Assembly: GCA_950097015.1 (NCBI GenBank)
Contig: CATNEN010000007.1
Coordinates: forward strand, 12,215,001 to 12,279,000
DNA length: 64,000 nt
Source of the DNA: Macrostomum hystrix
Taxonomy: Eukaryota > Platyhelminthes > Macrostomidae
Direction of reading: 5' to 3'
How positions within the stretch are numbered: position 1 is the stretch's first letter; every line of letters starts with the position of its first letter. Below are positions 55,020-64,000 of the stretch, piece after piece. A model generated the notes under the pieces. It worked only from the letters and a program-made list of their open reading frames with translations. It did no database searches and had not been told where the DNA came from. The position numbers and the translations under genes are program-made.

Positions 55020-56594
55020 GACAGGCCTTTCTGCTCTTGGACATCGTTGGGCACAGGCCCGACACTGCAGATCTCATTCCAGCGCGAACCGAGCAGACAC
55101 TGGCGCACCCTCGAGTGTATAATGTTGCGCACCTGTTTTCAGCCTAATCCGACTGTTAATATTGATTTAGTCGGCCTCTTAAATCGCCACCCTCGACTAT
55201 TCGTTCCCCGAGCCGCTGCACCTCCGCACCCGTCACGCCTGCACCGCAGACGCTCACGCACTCGCGCACCTGTTTGTGTATCTGCCTCAACCATAGAGTA
55301 ATTAAATGGCCGCCCTGAGCTCCCAACCTGTACACTGAACTCGCCGCGATCGGCTCAGCTGAAATACACGCGGACTCTAATTGCTTCACTGAGAGAGGCC
55401 GAATTATTAAATGTGAAGTGGCTGCTCAGCCAAGCCTTTCTCACGGCCTCCTTAAACTAAACAAACAAATTGCTCGCGAAATCTGCCTCCGTGACTCCCC
55501 GCCCTTGGACTGGCAATTCTATTGAAAGCAATGGAATTGCTCCTCATTAGCTTCATCTCATTTCCCAGCCTCCCTCCCCGGGTTAGGAAGCAGCGGGGAA
55601 CCGAAAACAAAGGCGCACTGACGGCGGCCGAGTCGCTAACGAATGCGTGCAGTTTAACGCCATTAATAATGAGGCGTCACTCAGCACGGCCGGGGGATAA
55701 ACAGTTGATTAGCGGGCAATCTCGCTGAGCAGTTTTTAAAATCAGTTTTCCCCAAATCAGGGCCTGATCGCGCGGGCCCCCCAATTAGCGCGCGGGTCTT
55801 CCCCGACTGCTCCGCAAATAATTGGGCGGCAGCGCCCTCCAAGATCCCCACCCAGTTGCCCCTCGAGCTGCTCTTCGCCTCAGCCGAGCAGCTCGTAGGC
55901 CACAGTCAGCCCATTGTTGCGGGAGTCTCTACAATGGATTGGGGTCCAATGAGTTGTGAAATCAATCAATCAGTAGGTGAAGAGCTTGAGGAGCCATAAG
56001 TGTCGGGCACAATGCTTTTTAGCAAGTGACGCAACACTTTCGAGAGCAAAACTCACTTTGCAGCTTTGCACAATCACACAAAGGGAAACCATTCTGCAAG
56101 GCCAACATTCCAAGCATTTCAATCCGATGGCTTTTAGCCCAGCAACCCAAGTTTGAGCACAGGCTGCAACTGCTCTGGCTGCCAGTCCCGGTGACTGAGC
56201 TGCGAAAGGGGAAGAAAGCTGCTCGATCCTTCGCTCGTCTCGTCCTCCGTGTGCTGTCCCTCGGCGTCCTTAGCAACGCTGCGAGGGCGCGAGGGACTGA
56301 GGATCAGGGAAGAGAGTTGGGGCGGGAGTGCAGCGGCTGGCCGGCCTTCGAATGATCCGGCGATGTGAAAATGAAATTACAGCGCTAATATAATTTATTG
56401 ATTTATTTATTCATTTACTTGGCCGCGGCGGCTTAACGGGGGCGGCCCGGGGGGCGGAGATGCACGGGGGGAGGTGACGGTAATTCGAAGCGACTTACAC
56501 GCATCTCATAAGCCGGCAATAATGCGTAATTAACTCTATGAAATATTCAGTGCGGCTGGCCGACTTAAGTCTACGACCGCCGCTTCTCCCAGCA

Positions 56595-57715
56595 ACCGGA
56601 GGGCAACTGGGAGCAAGTGGGAGAAACTGGGAGCATTGGGAAAAACTGGAAGCAACTGGGAGAAACTGGGATCAACTGGGAGAAACTGGGATCAACTGGG
56701 AGAAACTGGAAGCAACTGGCAGAAACTGGAAGCAACTGGGAGAAACTGGAAGCAACTGGGAGAAACTGGAAGCAACTGGGAACAACTGGAAGCAACTGGG
56801 AGAAACTGGAAGCAACTGGGAGAAACTAGAAGCAACTGGCAGAAACTGGGAGCAACTGGGAGAAACTGGAAGCAACTGGCAGAAACTGAAAGCAACTGGG
56901 AGAAACTGGAAGCAACTGGGAGAAACTGGAAGCAACTGGCAGAAACTGGAAGCAACTGGCAGAAACTGGAAGCAACTGGCAGAAACTGGAAGCAACTGGG
57001 AGAAACTGAAAGCAACTGGGAGAAACTGGAAGCAACTGGCAGAAACTGGAAGCAACTGACAGAAACTGGAAGCAACTGGCAGAAACTAGAAGCAACTGGG
57101 AGAAACTGAAAGCAACTGGGAACATCTGGAAGCAACTGGGAGAAACTGGAAGCAACTGGGAACAACTCGAAGCAGCTGGGAGAAACTGGAAGCAACTGGG
57201 AGAAACTGGAAGCAACTGGGAGAAACTGGAAGCAACTGGGAGAAACTGGAAGCAACTGGGAGAAACTGGAAGCAACTGGGAACAACTCGAAGCAGCTGGG
57301 AACAACTGGAAGCAACTGGGAGAAACTGGAAGCAACTGGGAGAAACTGGAAGCAACTGGGAGAAACTGGAAGCAACTGGGAACATCTGGAAGCAACTGGG
57401 AGAAACTGGAAGCAACTGGGAGAGACTAGAAGCAACTGGGAGAAACTAGAAGCAACTGGGAGAAACTGGAAGCAACTGGGAGAAACTGGAAGCAACTGGT
57501 AGAAACTAGAAGCAACTGTGAGAAACTGGAAGCAACTGGGAGAAACTGGGAGCAACTGGGAGAAACTAGAAGCAACTGGGAACATCTGGAAGCAACTGGG
57601 AGAAACTGGAAGCAACTGGGAACAACTCGAAGCAGCTGGGAGAAACTGGAAGCAACTGGGAGAAACTGGAAGCAACTGGGAGAAACTGGAAGCAACTGGG
57701 AGAAACTAGAAGCAA
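56595..57715. repeat. 20-bp minisatellite, about 56 copies
   Basis: The unit CTGGGAGAAACTGGAAGCAA has GGCAG, AACAAC and AACATC variants arranged in recurring blocks, showing higher-order duplication. Confidence 0.95.
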
Positions 57716-59664
57716 CTATATAAAGAGTATATATATATTAATATGCTGAATATACAGAGATTAAGCGGCCTCTATTAAGAATAAGTAGAATCGATATATC
57801 AACGGAAAATCAAATGCCACTTAAATACTCGTTATTCAAGGGTTAAAAGTGTCTGAGGAAAACTAGACACACAATGCACAAAATTCCTCAAAACAGAATT
57901 TCGCATTTATTTTCACAAACCTATCTCGGATATAAAACATATAAAACTTGCTACTTGTGAGTAAGCCTCCGAGTACCGTTCAGAGTCTGTCTGCCTTGAT
58001 GCCATGTGGACCGCGCCCCGAGTTAACCTGAAAAGAAAGATGATTCCTGAATTTAGGACTTAAGGCCGCATCCCCATCTTCATTTCATTATCTCTTCACT
58101 ATACTCTCTGAGTCTTAGTTTTTACTTATAGTGTCCAAATACGAGCGTGAACATTAGTACAGGGATTGAAAACTAAACTGACCCCAGTCGGACTAGAACA
58201 CGAACATGCACCTCGTGAGAGACACAGCCGCAGCTTTTGTTATGCGCTTTTAAAGATTCACGAGTTCGAGGCACAAGCAGCGGGCTGGGAATGACATAAT
58301 GAATTCCAGAATTCCTGCTTCACTGATTCGAGTACCAGGAGCCCAACAGCGACAAGACGAGTTGGGCATCCAACAGCTCATAAAGATCAGCAAAATGGAA
58401 ACCGCAGCATCCTAAACCGAAGCGTCATGTTCTTAGCAGCGGTTACATTCATGTGGGTTAAAATGTTTTTTTCTCATTTCCTTCAAATGGATCATATTTA
58501 AGGTTTTTTCCTATACATAATTATGTGTTTATATGCGAATAGCTGGTATCAAGAACCTAATAGGCACATATAAATATAATCTCATACTTGCACTTAATTT
58601 ATGTAGCTATTTTGTTTGGATTCGCATTTGGTTTTCATTTCTTAAATTTTGGACATTCAGCATTTTTGCTACTGTGCATTTCTAATACTACGTGCATACG
58701 ACAATAGTTTTTTGTTATTCACCGAGCTTCTAGATTGGTTGTTTGACAAAGTTTTCCAGATATCACGACAGAAAAGCTTTAGCACTAAGAACAGTTCAAT
58801 AGCCATTTAAAAGCATTTTGTTTAAGTTTACAGACCAAGCTTTACAAACGAATTTCTCAGAAAACGATGGTTAAAGATTTCGTAGGTTTGGGTAGGCAAG
58901 TTTGCAGTTTTAACGCTTAGTTATGCCTATCTAATAGTAATATCGCTGCCATTCGATGAGCACCTTGTTGTAAATTCGACTGATATACAAAATATGTCCA
59001 CTAGTATTATCGTCACTGCTTTACTCACTCGTCAAGTAATATTTTACTGTGCTTCAGTCCCTTGTTTTGTTTTTGGATACACTTGAGTAGTAGAGTAGAG
59101 TCTAGCAACGATATACTATTTGTAACAGTATATACAGTATATAATAGTGCATTTCATAAATAATCATATAGTTTTGACCCATTACTTTTAAAAATATATT
59201 AAAACAATAATCTTTACTGGAAATTACTTTTTGAGTTAATTGCTCTGTAAAATCCCTGCTTGTCCTAGACTAGAGTCTAGACTCCCGACAACCTATCCAC
59301 CCAAGCTTAGGCCTACAAGCTATCCAATCCAATTATAGACCACCAGTCGTTCCCACCGACCCCTCCCCAGCTGTGGTTGTCTTGGTCATACACTATTTCA
59401 ATATATGCTACAATTACATCTCTCCAATTGACTGTCTACTGTGTTAAATTTGAAAGTTTATAGGCTTATGGATAGTTTGATATTTCAATATGTCTTTTTC
59501 TGGTTCCTAACTTCCTTTTATTTATTACTGTAGCTATGATTGATGTGAAAGTAAAAGCATAAAATAGTACACAAAACTAGTATTTAAAATAGTTTATTTA
59601 AAGAGGTTTAATAGTCTTTTAAAGTAAATGTTATTATAGCTTTTTTTCATTTGTGACATATATA

Positions 59665-60313
59665 GGGTAATGTATCATCAACCAAACAAAAATGTGATTT
59701 TTTTATTTCAAACCTAAGCTACAGATTTTCTATTTAAGATATGATGATAAATCAAAAGCCAAGTTCTAGAAAACAGTTACATCTTTCTAAAAAGTATCTG
59801 CTTTTGCTATTTTGTCAAAATCAGAAAAAAGTTATTCTAAAACTTTTTATCTAAAACCAAACAATGATTTTCATGTATCTTCAAACCAAACAGAGTAGGC
59901 CTATTAGATGTTTGGTTTTAAAATTTGAGTGAGTGGTTTAATCTTATTTTAAGGAGTGAACTATCATGAATTATGTCATTTGAAAGCATTTTTCATGCTC
60001 TATAAATAACTACATTTATGGTCATTTAATTGGCAAGCAACCTCATACAATCTTCGTCTAAAGTACATACTGAAAAATTTTTGTTACAAAGTAAGCTTTT
60101 GCAAAAAAAATTCTACTGAAACATCAATATCTTTCTGTCCTCTTAATGCTTCATTGCAAATCATGCCTCAGCTTGTAGATAATTTCTTCAACTTTCAAAT
60201 TAGTTGTTCTGTGAAACACAATAGCTTGTTTCTGTCTTGCACAAGACCAAGGAAGGAGTCAAAATTCTTGTTTGGTTTTGAAGATACACTGTTCGGTTGA
60301 TGATACATTACCC
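59665..60313. mobile_element. Non-autonomous inverted-repeat transposon, about 650 bp, TA flanks
   Basis: The left end GGGTAATGTATCATCAACC and the reverse complement of the right end are identical over 19 bases and similar inward. Subterminal copies of GTATCTTCAAA(A)CCAAACA occur near 59875 and, inverted, 60270-60290. TA dinucleotides flank both ends (59663-59664 and 60314-60315), as in Tc1/mariner-type elements. There is no transposase ORF. Confidence 0.72.
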
Positions 60314-61085
60314 TAGCTAAATTAATATTTTTTACTATGGACTTGAATTCCCTAAAAATATATTAGTTTTTACCTAATTTAAAATACCTATCTTTCATGA
60401 TTTGTTTACTAACATTACAGATTACTATAAGAAGGTTTGCTAACAAAAGTTCTATTTTAAAACCAAAGACATGTTGTTACATGAACGGACAATTATTCCT
60501 CATATTTTATTAAATGAAGAGATTTTCACTCTCAAATGGACATTTTCTGACTAATAATTAAATAATGAAAGTTCTATGGTAGTCTATAACTTTTAAGTCA
60601 TTACTCATTTTATTCAATATAGAATAACATTCTGAGTTTTACTTAGGAAATAAATTGTGAATATGTCAGGCTTAGCCATCATATAAATAAAATCCATATA
60701 AATGCTCACTAATTTAGCTAAGAAAAAAAGTCATATTTAGAAACTAGACCCTTTTTGACATAATCAGCTGAAATGTAGATACGTTTTTAAAAGTTCTCTA
60801 AATATTCAGCTTTATTTATAGCTAAGCTTTGTTTTTAAAGTACCAAAAAATAAAAGTACTGCTGCAATTGAAGTTTTGCCTGGTTAGCAGACACATTTAC
60901 TGTAAATTTCGACTTACACCAAATGACTAGTGGTTGCTAGATTAGCAGAAGTTGTTTATAAATATTTGTGTATCTTTACTTACTGATATATATTGGTCTC
61001 AGTGTCGAGTTCGCTAGTTCAAAGAAAATAAATATCTGTCATTAACAGAAAGCTCTCCATTTCAGTGGTTTGCCATCACCGCGCC

Positions 61086-62411
61086 ATGGACAGCGACGAT
61101 GGCGACTTCAGCGACATGGATGAGCTGGACTTCGACTCGTCGCCGGAAGACACCAACGTCGAGCTGGAGAACCAGTACTACAATGCCAAGACTCTGAAGG
61201 ATGAGAACCCAGAGCTGGCGCTCAAGGAGTACCAGAAGGTCCTGGATCTCGAGGGTCCAGAGAAAGGCGACTGGGGCTTCAAGGCCCTCAAGCAGATGAT
61301 GAAGATCAACTTCAGACTCGGCAGATTCGATGAGATGATGCGTCTTTACAAGGAGCTCCTGACCTACATCAAGAAGGCTGTGACGAGGAACTACTCGGAG
61401 AAGTCCATCAACTCCATCCTGGACTACGTGAGCACCTCCAAGCAGAGCGACCTGCTGCTTCACTTCTACCACACAACGCTGAACGCGCTGAAGGAGGCCA
61501 AGAACGACCGGCTGTGGTTCAAGGCCAACCTCAAGCTGGGCAAGCTCTACCTGGACAATGCGGAGTGGCCGCTGCTCCAGCGTATCATCAAGGAGCTGCG
61601 CGGCTCCTGCGAGACCGAGGACGGCGAGCTGGACAGCAAGAAGGGCACCAACCTGCTCGAGATCTTCGCCCTGGAAATCCAGATGTACACCCTGCAGAAG
61701 AACAACAAGAAGCTGAAGGACCTGTACAACCAGTCGCTGAACATCAAGTCGGCCATCCCGCACCCGCTGATCATGGGCATCATTCGCGAGTGCGGCGGCA
61801 AGATGCACCTGCGCGAGGCCGAGTTCGAGCAGGCGCACACCGACTTCTTCGAGGCCTTCAAGAACTACGACGAGTCTGGCAGCCCGCGCCGCATCCAGTG
61901 CCTGAAGTACCTGGTGCTGGCCAGCATGCTGCGCCGCGTTGGCATCAACCCGCTGGACAGTCAGGAGGCCAAGCCTTACCGCAATGACCCGGAAGTCACT
62001 GCCATGACTAGCCTGGTGGCGGCCTACCACGCCAACGATATTCACAGCTTCGAGCAGCTGCTGCGACAGCACAGGGCCGCCATCATGGAGGACCCGTTCA
62101 TCCGGGAACACATCGAGGAGCTGCTGCGAAATGTCCGCACCCAGGTGCTGTGCCGCCTCATCCAGCCGTACACCCGCATTCGCATACCGTTCATCTCCGC
62201 CCAGCTCAACATTGACCAGCCTGAGGTGGAAGCCCTAATCGTGTCCTGCATCCTGGACAACCTCATTGTGGGCAAGATTGACCAGCAGGCTCAGGTGCTG
62301 GTTATTGAGCGGGCCGCTGTGCAGCAGCAGTACCAGACCATGGACAAGCTGGCGAACCAGGTCACTGGCCTGCACAAGGCTGTCATCGCCCGCCTGCCCC
62401 TCAAGCTCTGA
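61086..62411 (+). CDS. CSN2: COP9 signalosome subunit 2 (CSN2/Alien), 441 aa, uninterrupted
   Basis: Subunit of the COP9 signalosome, which removes NEDD8 from cullins; CSN2 contacts the cullin. The ATG at 61086 (GCCATGG context) gives an acidic N-terminus, [78 protein letters not shown] and [19 protein letters not shown], all strongly conserved in animal CSN2. A C-terminal PCI domain follows ([23 protein letters not shown]). Length is close to the human protein. No intron interrupts it, whereas animal orthologs usually have many. A good acceptor (CTCCATTTCAG, ag at 61064-61065) lies 20 bases before the ATG, pointing to a 5'-UTR intron or a trans-splice site. Confidence 0.97.
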   Translation: MDSDDGDFSDMDELDFDSSPEDTNVELENQYYNAKTLKDENPELALKEYQKVLDLEGPEKGDWGFKALKQMMKINFRLGRFDEMMRLYKELLTYIKKAVTRNYSEKSINSILDYVSTSKQSDLLLHFYHTTLNALKEAKNDRLWFKANLKLGKLYLDNAEWPLLQRIIKELRGSCETEDGELDSKKGTNLLEIFALEIQMYTLQKNNKKLKDLYNQSLNIKSAIPHPLIMGIIRECGGKMHLREAEFEQAHTDFFEAFKNYDESGSPRRIQCLKYLVLASMLRRVGINPLDSQEAKPYRNDPEVTAMTSLVAAYHANDIHSFEQLLRQHRAAIMEDPFIREHIEELLRNVRTQVLCRLIQPYTRIRIPFISAQLNIDQPEVEALIVSCILDNLIVGKIDQQAQVLVIERAAVQQQYQTMDKLANQVTGLHKAVIARLPLKL

Positions 62412-63159
62412 CACTGTTGAATCTGTTGCGTGCCCCTCCCGCTCCGCCTGTTTTCCTTCCGCATAGACAAATACATGCTCGAATCCCGGCTTTCTGCTTA
62501 TTCACTATTTAAGCTGGCTTGTGCTTTGATTTCCTAATCATTATTCGCCGAACAACCAATCAAAATGCGGCTAGAGATCAGTGGAAGAGAGCCCATTGGA
62601 CGAGAGCTCATTGGACGAGACGGAATCTAAGTAGGTGGGACTGAGCCCTAGCCTGATGAGTTTAAGCCCAAGCCTGATGAGCTGAGCCCTAGCATTGTGA
62701 GATTGAGCCGTAGCCTGATAGGACTAAGCCGTAGCCTGGTGCGATTGAGCCCTAGCCTGATAGGACTAAGCCGTAGCCTGGTGAGATTGAGCCGTAGACA
62801 AGACTGAGTAGTAGCGTGATGGGACTGAGCCCTAGCCTGATGGGACTGCGCCCAAGCCTGGTGGGACTGAGCCCTAGCCTGATGGGACTGAGCCCTAGCC
62901 TGATGGGACTGCGCCCAAGCCTGATGGGACTGAGCCCTAGCCTGATGGGACTGAGCCCTAGCCTGATGGGACTGAGCCCTAGCCTGATGGGACTGAGCCC
63001 TAGCCTGATGGGACTGAGCCCTAGCCTGATGGGACTGAGTTAGGGTCTCAGATGTGCTTGGTCGCACCAGCCTAGCATTTTAGACTCGTAGGGAAACACA
63101 TGCTGCAGCTGTCTCTCACTGAGGAAATCCTGTAGAGACACCAATCTGCGCACCCGCAG
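62412..63159. other. Spacer between CSN2 and aminoacylase exon
   Basis: It contains the CSN2 3'-UTR and a 21-bp array. The aminoacylase first exon, if in this stretch, was not found. Confidence 0.4.
62640..63040. repeat. 21-bp minisatellite, about 19 copies
   Basis: The unit GCCCTAGCCTGATGGGACTG plus A is diverged on the left and uniform on the right, so the right side is younger. Confidence 0.95.
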
Positions 63160-63609
63160 TCGTCCCCGCTAGTCCTGACGGAGCCGGAGCGCCAGCGGGC
63201 TGTGGAGAACTTCCGCGCCTACCTGCGCATCAATACAATGCACCCCAAGCCCGACTGCGCAGCCGCTGTCGCCTGGCTGCGGGATCAGGCGGCCCAACTC
63301 GGCCTGGACTGCGAGTGCATCGAGTGCCACCCCGGCCAGCCCGTGCTGCTCATGCGCTGGCCCGGCCGCGAGCCCGGCTTGCCCGGCCTGCTGCTCAACA
63401 GCCACATGGACGTTGTGCCAGTGTTCCCTGAGCACTGGCGCTGCGATCCATTCTCGGCCGACATGGACGAGCAGGGAAATATCTACGCCCGCGGCGCCCA
63501 GGACATGAAGTGTGTGTCTGTGCAGTACCTGGAGGCACTGCGCAAGCTCAAAGCTGCGGGCTTCCAGCCTAGGAGGAATATCTTCCTCAGCTTCATGCCA
63601 GACGAGGAG
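63160..63609 (+). CDS. ACY1: Aminoacylase-1 exon (M20 zinc peptidase family), partial
   Basis: A cytosolic enzyme that deacylates N-acyl L-amino acids. The 150-codon exon, phase 0 at both ends (acceptor CACCCGCAG, donor GTGAGG), covers the N-terminal catalytic half. FRAYLRINTMHPKPD, LLLNSHMDVVPVFPEHW (zinc-ligand His and following Asp), YARGAQDMKCVSVQYLEAL (bridging Asp) and FMPDEE (catalytic Glu and zinc-ligand Glu at the exon end) match ACY1 almost residue for residue. No ATG at the head of the exon, so a short 5' exon is missing; the C-terminal half continues beyond the window. Confidence 0.92.
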
Positions 63610-63819
63610 GTGAGGCCGAGTTTCCCCAAACTCCACTTAAGCAGCTCGTGTACCTTGGCCATGGCGCAGTGTTCAGGCAGGGGTTGATGGTAGCGTTAGA
63701 GAGGGAAAGAGGCGTAGAATAAAACTGCCCACTGGCTGCTATTGCAAGTGCCACAATGCTTCAGAGGCCCGCTGTTATACACTAGATTTCTTGCTCTCAG
63801 TCAGACTATCAGCTTTGGA

Positions 63820-64000
63820 CTGGCACACTGGGAGAGGATTGGGACTGGCACACTGGGAGAGGATTGGGACTGGCACACTGGGAGAGGATGGGACTGGCAC
63901 ACTGGGAGAGGACTGGACTGGCACACTGGGAGAGGATGGGACTGGCACACTGGGAGAGGACTGGACTGGCACACTGGGAGAGGACTGGACTGGCACACTG
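63820..64000. repeat. 20-23-bp minisatellite, at least 8 copies, running off the window edge
   Basis: The unit TGGCACACTGGGAGAGGA with 3-5 further bases lies about 210 bases into the intron after the aminoacylase exon donor. Confidence 0.95.

Larger units (their letters stand above)
55020..61085. other. Spacer between Drgx and COP9 subunit 2
   Basis: It contains the Drgx 3'-UTR, GC-rich unique DNA to 56.55 kb with homeodomain-type cores near 56.38 and 56.53 kb, a 20-bp array, then 3.3 kb of AT-rich DNA with an inverted-repeat element (59665-60313). No protein gene was recognised. Confidence 0.45.

Noticed and set aside
61062-62111. 349-codon ORF antisense to CSN2
   Set aside because: Antisense shadow; the sense frame is unmistakable CSN2.

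Overview
The window is eukaryotic nuclear DNA from a bilaterian animal. The genes are spliced with ordinary GT-AG introns and include animal-specific families: a paired-like homeobox gene of the Drgx/DRG11 type, a vesicular GABA/glycine transporter first exon, a plectin-repeat protein, a FUBP-type four-KH protein, alpha-tubulin, COP9 subunit 2, a CYP2-like P450, an AGPAT acyltransferase and aminoacylase-1. Coding exons are GC-rich and spacers are AT-rich. By hand count about a quarter of the 64 kb is tandem minisatellite, with units mostly 15-52 bp. A compact, repeat-laden invertebrate genome such as a free-living flatworm (Macrostomum-like) fits, but the species is inference.

Layout. 0-3 kb: VGAT first exon (-), leaving the window at its left edge, then two small secreted-protein genes (+ at 1273, - at 2213) that may be diverged paralogs. 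4-6.3 kb: three-exon cytochrome P450 (-). 6.3-9 kb: spacer with minisatellites. 9-10.85 kb: last four exons of a FAIM-domain gene (-). 11.7-20 kb: plakin-like gene (-), at least nine exons, most introns carrying a minisatellite. 20-24.6 kb: no gene; a 2-kb array of a 15-bp unit. 24.66-26.46 kb: alpha-tubulin (-) with a TATA box and an intron directly after the ATG. 28.5-31.7 kb: three-exon AGPAT (+). 32.7-33.0 kb: possible small secreted repeat protein (-). 35.5-39 kb: FUBP/KHSRP-type RNA-binding protein (-). 39-45 kb: AT-rich DNA with one short inverted-repeat transposon and a broken Gypsy-type retroelement. 49.9-55 kb: Drgx homeobox gene (+) with a probable 5'-UTR exon and a 2.8-kb minisatellite-filled intron. 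55-61 kb: spacer with a 20-bp array and a second inverted-repeat element. 61.1-62.4 kb: COP9 subunit 2 (+), uninterrupted. 63.16 kb to the edge: aminoacylase-1 exon (+).

The genes do not form a pathway; they are housekeeping and neuronal or differentiation genes lying side by side. The most unusual property is the relation between minisatellites and splice sites. In three genes the repeat unit contains, or begins exactly at, an authentic splice junction: the VGAT exon 1 donor (4 tandem donors), the P450 exon 2 acceptor (5 tandem acceptors, three of the extra ones giving in-frame 10-residue insertions) and the FUBP KH2 donor (about 30 tandem donors). In several other introns an array lies within tens of bases of a real splice site or has a unit resembling a polypyrimidine-CAG acceptor. 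This suggests that intron-boundary tandem duplication is a recurrent process in this genome.

Limits: exon boundaries come from reading-frame phase, GT-AG sites and remembered family sequences, with no alignment or transcript data. The 5' ends of the plakin, FAIM, FUBP and aminoacylase genes, and one plakin linking exon, were not resolved.
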